Below, piece by piece: positions 11,741 to 21,323 of a stretch of DNA of 64,000 bases (its first letter is position 1; the number at the start of each line of letters is the position of its first letter). A program made the position numbers and the translations under genes. The stretch lies in the NCBI GenBank assembly GCA_933207985.1, contig OW240912.1, forward strand, positions 252,105,784 to 252,169,783, written 5' to 3'. This stretch comes from Pelobates cultripes. Lineage: Eukaryota; Chordata; Amphibia; Anura; Pelobatidae. The notes beneath the pieces are model-generated. The model was not told the DNA's origin. It worked only from the letters and a program-made list of their open reading frames with translations, and made no database searches.

Positions 11741-12220
11741 AGGGACACTGTAGGCACCTAGACCACTTCACCTAATTGAAGTGGTCTGGGTGCTGTGACC
11801 CTTTTGCACTTAGTGCTGCAATGTAAAACATTGCAGTTCCAGAGAACTCCAATGTTTACATTGCAGCTCTAAGTCTGCCTACAGTGGCTGTCTGGCAGAC
11901 AGCCACTGGGGCAGCTTCCGGTATCCAAACGGACTTTTGGTCCGTTATTTGACGCTGGATGCCCTCATGGACCTCCAGTGTCAGATTTTCCCCATAGGAC
12001 CTCCTGCATGCACATTAGATCTCTACCGCCGGCTGACGTCGGCAGGGGAGGAGCGTGGCTGGAGCCTGACCCTGCGCCGAGGGACATCGGCGCTTGATTC
12101 AGGTAAGTGGCTGAAAGGGTTTTAACCCCTTCAGCCCTTTGGGAAGGGGGGTGTGAGGGTCACTATTAACCCCACAGTGCCAGGAAAACGGCTTTGTTTT
12201 TCTGACACTATAGGATCCTT
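11741..12220. mobile_element. TTAA-flanked MITE, third copy
   Basis: Starts AGGGACACTGTAGG after TTAA (11737-11740) and ends CACTATAGGATCCTT before TTAA (12221-12224). The subterminal hairpin GACCACTTC...GAAGTGGTC matches that of the 6.2 kb copy. The CpG-rich interior and the 62-aa frame carry no recognisable gene. Confidence 0.8.
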
Positions 12221-12224
12221 TTAA

Positions 12225-12734
12225 CTTTAACTCAATCTTTCCTAGTACTACTGAATATGCAAAGTTAGGTTTTGAAAGGGTCTGTCCTAGCATCATTGGC
12301 ACTTTACATTTCTGCATGATGCTTAGAGCACCCATGGCCCATTGATAGTTATTTTTAGCTGTAGAGTTTCATAATAATCACTGTTGTTTCAAGATAATCT
12401 ACCAAGGCTGTCAATCAGGCAGCTCATAACTGTTAGTTCCAGGCTGCATTACATCAATTTATCCATGGTGAAAGTGCTGCATGGGCACAACACACACAAA
12501 AGGAATGCTCTGTCACCTACCTGGAGAGAATCGAACCACAGACTGAACAACAATCAGCAGTTCTGCCTTAGCGAAACACAGTCCAGTTCACTGAACACTG
12601 AAGTTGGCTGTGTAAAAAATTATCATCTACGATATGGGTACTGTGGATGAGGGATATATTATTTATCCTATAATCTGCATAGTGGTTTATGGGATAAGTT
12701 CCCAAAGTCAGGAATGAAAATGCATTGAGTGACA
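12225..12734. other. non-coding, nothing recognised
   Basis: Ordinary non-coding DNA between two transposon copies. The small overlapping frames have no motif. Confidence 0.5.
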
Positions 12735-12743
12735 ATTTGCAGG

Positions 12744-13077
12744 TAGTGATGTCCCGAACGGTTCGCCGAACGGTTCGCCGCGGACTCATCATTGAGTAAA
12801 CTTTGACCCTGTACCTCACAGTCAGCAGACACAATCCAGCCAATCAGCAGCAGACCCTCCCTCCCAGACCCTCCCACCTCCTGGACAGCATCCATTGTGA
12901 AGCTGCATTCTTAGTGAGCTGTCCAGGAGGTGGGAGGGTCTGGGAGGGAGGGTCTGCTGCTGATTGTCTGGAATGTGTCTGCTGACTGTGAGGTACAGGG
13001 TCAAAGTTTACTCAATGATGAGTCCGCGGCGAACCGTTCATAGCGAACCGTTCGGCGAACCGTTTGGGACATCACTA
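12744..13077. mobile_element. fold-back hAT-like MITE with 8-bp target duplication
   Basis: Starts TAGTGATGTCCC and ends GGGACATCACTA, flanked by TTTGCAGG on both sides (12736-12743, 13078-13085). The whole element is a near-perfect palindrome with arms of about 150 bp around a centre at about 12900. Each arm has the same order of words (GAACGGTTCGCCG, ACTTTGACCCTGTACCTCAC, CAGACCCTCCCACC) as the left end of the element at 26574. An alternative reading with a 10-bp duplication (ATTTGCAGGT) would suggest Mutator instead. The symmetric TA ends and hAT-like TIR make hAT the better fit. The mirrored 60-aa frames are artefacts of the palindrome. Confidence 0.85.
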
Positions 13078-13379
13078 TTTGCAGGTGAATATATTTTCTG
13101 TTTTGATGTCATTTTTTAAAATATTTTTTATTATCTATTTCATTAATTAAAATATGAGGTAATTGTGATAGTCTCTGAAAGGGTTAAACCCATATAATTA
13201 TATTTTCCAGTATGTAGGAAACTGCTTAGTCTAATGATTTACACTGTGCATGCTCAGACAGAATAGATTATGCTACAGTATTAAATTGCTACAAATGTCA
13301 GCACAGGGAAATCCAGTTTTAAAAAAGACGTAAATATACAGGACCAGACAATAATGGAACTGTACCTTGAAGGATAGTC

Positions 13380-13622
13380 CAGCAGTATGCTTCAACAGAA
13401 ACACACAGTGCTGGAATTGAGGGACACGTGGTCAGAGACACACAATGCTGGCAATGGGAGATACATTTTCATACAACAGAAAGTTCTGGGACTGTGGAAC
13501 ACGTTATCAGCAGACATGCACAGTGCTGTGATTGAGGGGCATATTTGCAGAAGGCATACAGTGTTGCTATGGAATGACAAATTATCAGCGGACATGCATA
13601 GTGCTAGTATTGAAACTGAGCT
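13380..13622. repeat. degenerate minisatellite, about 6 x 37-39 bp
   Basis: Six diverged units built around CAGCAGACATGCACAGTGCTG followed by an ATTGAGGGACAC-like tail. The 113-aa plus-strand frame across it is repeat-derived. Confidence 0.7.
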
Positions 13623-13950
13623 ATGCAACTCTCTATGTTCCTATATAGTCTTGTGGTTAAATAGTTTGCTTTTTGATTCGTTTTTTTTTTTTAATCGTGA
13701 TTTTTTTCGTTATATCAGATACAAATAAGCAATTGTTGAATAAGTCACATGCAGTGGATGTATTATTAGTAATTAAATTAATAAACATATTCACTCTTGT
13801 GTGCTTGCTCCAAAGAAACCCAGTATGTGAAATCAATGTAGTTTGTATAAGTTTTAGTAAGGGAAATAATTAAATATGTTAAGATAATATACATACATGG
13901 CAATGGAATAAAAGTTTGAAAACCACCACCGAATGAAGAGAAAAAAAGCT

Positions 13951-14025
13951 CACCGTGTTGGAAATGAACTCACAACCTTTGCATTACAAGCGTGGGTGTT
14001 TAACTATAGGTTACCTTTTAAAGTG
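13951..14025 (-). pseudogene. decayed tRNA-like sequence (Thr-UGU-like)
   Basis: Read on the minus strand, about 75 nt resembles the body of a vertebrate tRNA-Thr(UGU): a D-arm-like GTTAAACAC, an anticodon loop CTTGTAA, and a T-arm with GGTTGTGAGTTCATTTCC, close to the internal B-box consensus. Pairing in the acceptor stem is poor (CAC/GTG only). It is therefore a tRNA pseudogene or the head of a tRNA-derived SINE and not a working tRNA. The comparison is from memory of human tRNA-Thr. Confidence 0.4.
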
Positions 14026-15235
14026 TTCTTCGACTGGACAGATTTCACAAACATCCTAAATTCTACACATGCCATGATGCCCAGCATACAGAAAGACGTT
14101 GATATTTATCAGTGAGTCAATTTGTGCTTTAATGGACTAAAGGAAGGGTATAGCATTGCAACGCTGTATGTTTACCATTTTTAACGGACATTTGTATATT
14201 AGCCCTTTTTCAAAGGATAATCATTTCAGGTGTTCACTCTTTTACCACTAGCAAAGTAGCAATATATACATATTTTTTTAATGACCTCAACTATCTGGTG
14301 GGAACTGCTCTAAGTGCCCCTATGCACAAGCCACCACTGATGGATCTATGTATATATGTGTGGGCACTGGAGAGTAGCCCATAAGTGAGAAGACCATTGG
14401 CCTACAGATATATTAAGTGTGAGACACATGTTTTATTGTAAAGAAATAACTGGCAAAGTAAAAGAGTATGTAGATCTATATAGTTTGTATAGCTGATAAG
14501 CTCGTGGGTTCAATTTTTGTTTGCAAAGAATCTTCAGATGATGTTTGACCTTGCATGGTGGTGCCTGGGGGAAAGGAGATACGCTTACCTGAAAATTTCA
14601 TTTTTGTCAGCCTGGATCTGAATTAGCAGAAAACAAACCCTCATCATGTCTTCTTGTGCAGATGCAATGAGACACCATACACATATTGAACATTATGCTA
14701 GAGGATACCTTTTCATCTTTCCTAAGTGCAAAGTATATGTTTAATTGTGCTGGCATTTCAGCAAAAATATTCATTTTTTTAGATAGGTTGTATCTTTAGA
14801 AAAAGAAGTGACAGTGTCATATTAATAGTTTCTCATTTTCTCTCTGGGAGCTGCATGAATTAGCAATAGGGGTTATTTATTGGCCAGTCAGATTTGCTTT
14901 ATAATCCTACACACATACATGTCTATGCTATGGAAATGTTGCTATAAGTGCTCTATTTCTCTGTTAAATTGTGGAGAGATCAAAGGGACAGAGCCAACCA
15001 TGATTAAATACAATCTAAATTACACTGCTGTGCATCAACTACATATCACAGGCAGTGTAAAAAATCCTGCCCTAAGATACAGCAGCTCTGATAGATTATG
15101 TTTCTATAACTCTCCCAAAATGCCATGCAAATAAACATAGGACTTTTTTTTTTACAGATTTACATTCAATATTTCTGCAGACTGCCTTTGCAATTACCTG
15201 ATGCTATAGTACACAGCTTTTTACGCCAGATTTAT
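14026..15235. other. non-coding, nothing recognised
   Basis: AT-rich sequence with no gene, terminal repeat or tandem array that I can support. Confidence 0.5.
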
Positions 15236-15415
15236 GATTTAAAATTTGAATAAATCAGTGGCCAACTTGTTTACACTTTCAGTCTGGGAATATTTTTTTT
15301 AACCCATTTATTATAATTATTTATAGCTGATATATTGAATTGAGGACACAAAATGGAGCTTTACACCCCTTCATTAGCAACCTAAAGAAATCAGTAGCTA
15401 TTTAAACCCTGTAGC
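15236..15415 (+). repeat. dispersed repeat, copy 1 of a direct pair
   Basis: AATAAATCAGTGGCCAACTT, TTATAATTATTTATAG, TGAGGACA and AGAAATCAGTAGCTAT occur in the same order at 17878-18105. The second copy carries extra bases, so this looks like a dispersed repeat or an old segmental duplication. Confidence 0.7.
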
Positions 15416-17877
15416 AGACTTTTTCAAGGTCAGAGACAGATTGTATTACTGACTGTACTATACCACATCTCCATAAGCGAGACAAGTCCTAAATAGACAT
15501 GAGCACAATATTCAACTGCGACTTCTGTCTTCAACAGTCTATTAGACAAAAAAAAAAAAATACTGACACAGGCCTCCAATCCTGGAACAATTGAGATTAA
15601 GACCCACCAGCCATGATGTGATCATTCATGGCGTTTTCCATGTCATTTAGCCCCAATTGGGAGTAATCTTCATCAACCCTTCTATCACCCCTCTTTAAGT
15701 TAGATCTAACGTTATGACAGGGGTTAGGCTTTGCCACAAAAACCAGTTTAAAAAAAAGTAAGAAGATCTTCATGTACGTATTTGCAATCTTGAATATTTT
15801 CTTGACTAGAAATTCCTATATATGGCATGTTCTATAGCTATTCAAATTTTGTATGGTTTATCTGTAATTCAAAAGAGAGTCAAATAACATTCTGCTAAAA
15901 GCTAAAAAAAATAAAATAAACACTTTAAGTAAAACCCAGTAAAACCACAAAATCCAGAACTTGCATAGCGGATTTGTGAAACTGTTCCCCATGCCACAGA
16001 AAACAAGAAACAAACTCCCAAACAAAGTTTAAATCTTTAATTTGAAATAACTTCAATAGTTCTAGCTGAAACATGAGAAAGTTATCAATATCACCACAGG
16101 AGTGCTTTGCTCTAAGAAAGTGACTGTATGCCAGTAGTCATTTAAAAAACGGCATTTTTTCACTGTCTAAATCAAAACGGGGGTCATTAACTTAACTCCA
16201 AACTGCTATAACTATAAGCCAAACAACACATATTAGGCTAATTTAAACAATACCTCCTTTTCAAGTATAGTAACAACTTAATTATTAGAGCATACATTTT
16301 GCAAAATTCATAATTTGGTATATTATTTAATAAACCCTACCCATAATGTATTCATCTTAACCATACTGATCACCCAATTAAAAGGAAATAGCTAACCAGA
16401 TTGCCAGACACTGCTGTCCTTTTTATACTCCTTGACATTAGGTAAAATTATGTTAAAAAGGACTTTAGCAGTCTCACAAGAGCCCTTTATACACGAATAG
16501 AAAGTGTTAGATTTGCAACATAAAGGGTCTGTTCAAGCATAGTTATTTATTTACTCAAGAAATAGCTGTGAAACCAGAGTCTTTCTTGTGACCTTGAAAC
16601 TCGCTGTCCCAATTTTCAGTCTCACTTTTTCTATATAAGAAGTGTATTTCAAGTACTTCAACATATTTGAGAAACCAAGATGAAGTGAAATAAATGTGGA
16701 GGGATTGTGTCAAGGGGGTGAAAACACATCTGTTTCTTATTGCTGGATTTAGTATGTGAAAAGGGACTAGATTCCTTATTGTTCAATAATTCTTTTGTTT
16801 TCTTATACAAAACCCAGACAGCTGACACATAGTGAGCTATTGGAGAGCACATGAGCCACCTCATAAAATGCTTAAAAGCTTTGTCATGGTTTCTCAACTT
16901 AACAAATATAATCCCAGGGACACAATTACTGAAAATATGAATGCAGTAAAAAAAACAAATGCAACCTCTAAAAAAAATGCAAATACTCCTTTTTAAACCA
17001 ATTTCTATCTCTAGTACATAGAATATTTGTTTTCAAACCATGGATATTTTAAGGCAAAGTCAATGAACTGGGATAATAGATTGCGGTTGCTAAGGAGATA
17101 CTTTTTAAGCAGACAATCTTCCATAAATTTCCATTTCTAGTTAGATGGCAAAAAAGTAACCAAGGAGACTTTAAAAAAAAAAAAACAACAAAAAAACAAA
17201 AAAACAAAAAAAAAAACTTTATTTAAAGACACAGGTGAACAAGAAATTGTATACACACAGTGATGAAAGTGTGAGGTTATGATAAGTATGCAGTATTTAA
17301 AATAATTTATTGTATGATTAATAATAATTAAATTAGTAAGCAGGCACGGGTCGGCAGAACATATGACAGACCTCTCCACATGCCATTTTAGGTGGTGGGG
17401 AAAATCAGACAGACTATGCGCTGGGTGATTTACACCCTGCTTACCAGTGCATGACTCCAAAATAAGAACAGTACCTACCAACCACACAAGGAGGCAAGGA
17501 ATTGGGTCCGCCCAAACCAGTATGCATTCAGGAAAGTATAAAAATAAATTACAGCACTTCCTTTTAAAAGTATCGTCCCTTTATTCAAGTGCCCAAAGTG
17601 TACAACAGTAATGTTTTGACTGGAATTTATTTGTATCCTTTCCTGCTGACCAGTGAAGCTTTGATAAATGGGCCCCTTTACTACTATATTCAATGTGTGG
17701 AGATGTACTTAATAATAATACATGAGAACGAGGAGATCTCCTACTCTCCCAATGCTCTCCCTGTTAGAGCTCCTCTACCATGGCCTGTTGGTTTGGATAG
17801 TTATATAAAGCGCAGGGACTGGAGCCTACTATATATTTGTGGGTGTCTTCACTAACATGAGCACACACTCTACATCA
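15416..17877. other. non-coding, with an A-rich tract at 17169-17218
   Basis: No gene or transposon end was recognised in these 2.5 kb. The A-rich tract near 17170-17218 and an A13 run near 15550 are simple repeats. Minus-strand frames at 16658-16897 and 17137-17487 contain homopolymer-derived Phe runs and no domain. Confidence 0.5.
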
Positions 17878-18105
17878 TGGTTTAGAATCTGAATAAATCA
17901 GTGGCCAACTTTTTTACCCTTTCAGTTTGGGAATATAGTAGATTTTGCAGATTAATTATGTATAGATTTTTTTAAGCTACTTATTATAATTATTTATAGT
18001 TGATGTATTGAACTGAGGACAGAAAATGAAATTTGCACCCCTCCCTTAGCAACCTGATATTGAACCACTGAAGAAATCAGTAGCTATATAATCTCAGTAA
18101 ACTGT
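17878..18105 (+). repeat. dispersed repeat, copy 2 of a direct pair
   Basis: Same ordered words as 15236-15415, with two small insertions (near 17938 and 18052). See that entry. Confidence 0.7.
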
Positions 18106-18589
18106 TATTTAGATCAATAATTCAGGGATGATATAGTGTGTGTGCCCATGTTATCACTGAAGGGATTAATATGATTTTCTAGTCTCTTCTCTTTTCAAAT
18201 TAGTTTCTGCCAATCCTATTGCTCCATTCTCTCTCTTTTTTCAAATTTTTATTTAAGAGCCCTTATGACCAGGGGCATACCTGGAGCTTTTGGCAACTGG
18301 GGCGGATCCTATATCTGGCACACGCCCTACCCCACTCAACTTTAAAATTTAAAAAACACCCACCACTTTTTAAAATGTATTTAGCACCAAGCAGTGTTTG
18401 TGTGTCAGAATGTAAGCATGTTTTTTTGTATGGAGTATGTGTGAGTTAATTGGATAGGTGTGTTTGCACGTATTGGCATTTGAATGCAGGAGTGCATTTT
18501 TCTGTAGTGTGATTTTTTTATATGGTGGTGTGTTTTTATATAGTGTTGACATTTGGATGCAGAGGTGTATTTGTGTGTAGTGTAGGCGA

Positions 18590-19020
18590 AATGCTGAAAT
18601 GTATACACATATACACACACTGGCACACATTCAGATACATAGACACATAGATGCACACACAGATACAGACAAACACTGAAACACATTCAGATAGACACAC
18701 AGATACAGACACACATATAGATACAAACACACACACCTACAGACACACAGGCACAGACAAACCGATACAAACACAGACACACCGATACAAACACAGACAC
18801 ATATACACACACTGACACATACAGATACACATATACAAAAACACAGACATACAGATACACAGACACACATGTATATGTGTGTGTCTGTGTGTGTATAGTG
18901 GATGCAGTGTGTGTTTGTATAGTGTATGTAGGTGTGTATTTGTATATTGGATGCAGTGTTTGTATAGTGGATGCAGTGTGTGTGTAAAGAGTATGCAGTG
19001 TGTGTTGTGTGGGATAAGTG
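18590..19020. repeat. CA/TG array with a strand switch
   Basis: The left part is CA-rich on the plus strand (CACAGATACAGACACAC-type units). From about 18880 the plus strand becomes TG-rich (GTATAGTGGATGCAGTGTG-type units). The switch point is the near palindrome around ACACATGTATATGTGTGT. The Cys/Val-rich frames on both strands are by-products. Confidence 0.85.
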
Positions 19021-19067
19021 CTGGGAAAGTGAGCAGGGTGTATTGTTTGGATTCCCCCCCCCCCCAT

Positions 19068-20780
19068 GACTCTTGCCTGCCCACCCTGTTTCTTGCCTGC
19101 CCCCTCCCTGTCTCTTACCTGCCCTCTTCCTTGTCTCTTACTTGCCCCCTTTCCTGTTTCTTACCTGACCCCCTCCCTGTCTCTTACCTGCCCCCTGTCA
19201 CTAACCTGCCCCACCTCCCTGTCTCCTACCTGTCCCCCTCCCTGTCTCTGACCTGCCCCCTTGTGCCCCCTCCCTGTCTCTTACCTGCCCTCCTCCCTGT
19301 CTCTTACTTGCCCCCTCCCTCTTTCTTACCAGACCCCCTCCCTGTCTCTTACCTGCCCCCTGTCACTAACCTGCCCCACCTCCCTGTCTCTGACCTGCCC
19401 CCTCCCTGTCTCTGACCTGCCCCTTGTGCCCCTTCCCTGTGTCTTACCTGCCCCCCATCCCTGTCTCTTACCTGTCCTCCCTCTGACTCTTATCTGCCCC
19501 CTTCCTGTTTCTTGCCTGCCCTCCCTCCCTGTCTCTTACCTGTCCCCCCTCTGACTCTTATCTGCCCCCTTCCTGTTTCTTACCTGCCCTCCCTCCCTGT
19601 CTCTTACCTGCCCCCTGTCACTAACCTGCCCCACCTCCCTGTCTCTGACCTGCCCCCTCCCTGTCTCTGACCTGCCCCTTGTGCCCCTTCCCTGTGTCTT
19701 ACCTGCCCCCCATCCCTGTCTCTTACCTGTCCTCCCTCTGACTCTTATCTGCCCCCTTCCTGTTTCTTGCCCTCCCTGTCTCTATCGCCTCCTCCTGTTC
19801 TTACTTGCCCTCCCTTGTTTCTACCAGACTTCTCCCTGTCTCTACCTGCCCCTGTCACTAACTCCGTCTCTACCTCCCTTGTCTCTGACCTGCCCCTCCC
19901 TGTCTCTGACCTGCCCCTTGTGCCCCCTCCCTGTGTCTTACCTGCCCCCCATCCCTGTCTCTTACCTGTCCCCCCTCTGACTCTTATCTGCCCCCTTCCT
20001 GTTTCTTACCTGCCCTCCCTCCCTGTCTCTTACCTGCCCTCTTCCCTGTCTCTTACTTGCCCCCTTTCCTGTTTCTTACCTGACCCCCTCCCTGTCTCTT
20101 ACCTGCCCCTGTCACTAACCTGCCCCACCTCCCTGTCTCTTACCTGTCCCCCTCCCTGTCTCTGACCTGCTCTTGTGCCCTCCTGTCTCTACTCTGCCCT
20201 CCTCCCTGTCTCTACTTGCTCCCTCTCCCTGTTTCTACTCAGACCTCTCCCTGTCTCTACCTGCCCCTGTCACTAACTCCTGCCCCACCTCCTGTCTCTC
20301 TGCCTCTGACCTGCCCCTTTGTGCCCTCCCTGTGTCTTACCTGCCCCCCATCCCTGTTCCTACCTGTCCCCTCTCTGACTCTTATCTGCCCCCTTCCTGT
20401 TTCTACCTGCCCTCCTCCCTGTCTCTTACCTGCCCCTTCCCTGTCTCATACCTGTCCCTCTGACTCTTACCTGCCTCCCTCCCTGTTTCTTACCTGCCCC
20501 CCTTCCCTGTCTCTTATCTGCCCCCGTCTCTTATCTGCACCCATCCATTTCTTACCTGCCCCCAATCCCTGTCTCTTACCTGCCCCCTCCCTGTTTCTTA
20601 CCTGCCCCCTCCCTGTCTCCATCTCTTACATGCCCCCGTCTCTTACCTGTCCCACCTCCATGTATCTTACCTGCCCCACTTCCCTGTTTCTTACCTGCCC
20701 CCTCCCTGTCTCTTACCTCCCACCCCCCCCTCTGACTCTTACCTGCAACCCCCACCCCACTCCCTGACTCTTACCTGTGT
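19068..20780. repeat. 1.7 kb C-rich minisatellite, about 23-bp unit
   Basis: About 70-75 units of the type CTGCCCCCTCCCTGTCTCTTAC. Variant units (CCCCTGTCACTAAC, CTTGTGCCCC, CCCTCTGACTCTTATC) return in a fixed order, with CCCCTGTCACTAAC at about 19193, 19357, 19612, 19850, 20107 and 20263. This shows a higher-order repeat of roughly 160-255 bp. The overlapping Leu/Pro/Ser/Cys-rich frames of 96-183 aa in several registers are artefacts. Confidence 0.95.
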
Positions 20781-21134
20781 CCAGGGAGGGAGGACACAAT
20801 ACATTCCCTGGTGGTCTAGTGGCACAGCATAGGTCCCTGGTGGTCCAGTGGAACAGCATAGGGGCCCAGGAGTGTCCACCTTTCATCCACATCTAGCAGC
20901 AGCAGGTCCTCTGTTCTTGAGATCCACCATAGCAACCCACGGCAACACTCTCACAGATTGTGAGAACAGAGGACCTGCTGCTGGATCTGAAACGAGTGTG
21001 GAGACTACTGTAAGCAGCCTGGTCCCTGTCAAAGTGCGCCCCAGACACCCCTAGTGAGTGGCACCCGGGGCAGACCACACCCTCCCCCCCTTAGTACACC
21101 ACTGCTTATGACTCCAATAGATTGTCAGTATTAA

Positions 21135-21323
21135 AAAGAGGATCCAGGCACTCCCAAGCATCTTCAAATGTATTTATTGGGTGAAGTGAGACACCGCAAC
21201 GTTTCGATCCCTGAAAGGGTCTTTGTTAAGTTTGACAAAGACCCTTTCAGGGGTCGAAACGTTGTGGTGTCTCACTTGCCCCAATAAATACATTAAGATA
21301 CTTGGAGTGCTTGAATCCTCTTT
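21135..21323. repeat. 189-bp hairpin repeat (CAACGTTTCGA family)
   Basis: Two arms of about 90 bp are near-perfect reverse complements (AAAGAGGATCCAGGCACTCC ... GACCCTTTCAGGGGTCGAAACG). They meet at a short loop near 21226-21232. Each arm holds an AATAAATAC-type word and the CAACGTTTCGA/TCGAAACGTTG core seen in many frog repeats. It lies only 31 bp from the end of the hAT-like element. Confidence 0.9.

Larger units (their letters stand above)
18270..21104. mobile_element. hAT-like element swollen by minisatellites
   Basis: The 2.8 kb segment is flanked by a perfect 8-bp duplication CTTATGAC (18262-18269, 21105-21112). It starts CAGGGGCATAC and ends GTACACCACTG, giving related CAGNGGNRTAC termini, with further GC-rich subterminal similarity (GGCAACTGGGGCGG against GGCACCCGGGGCAG). 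These are hAT hallmarks. No transposase frame is present. Nearly the whole interior is made of tandem repeats: a TG/CA array (18590-19020) and a 1.7 kb C-rich array (19068-20780). At 20790-21060 there is a unique CpG-richer block with an inverted pair AGCAGCAGGTCCTCTGTTCT / AGAACAGAGGACCTGCTGCT. Confidence 0.85.

Noticed and set aside
12803..13004. Mirror-image 60-aa frames on both strands
   Set aside because: Both come from the two arms of the fold-back MITE at 12744-13077.
18879..20767. Several long open frames rich in Leu, Pro, Ser and Cys (96-183 aa)
   Set aside because: They occur in more than one register of the 23-bp minisatellite, have no domain and simply translate the repeat.
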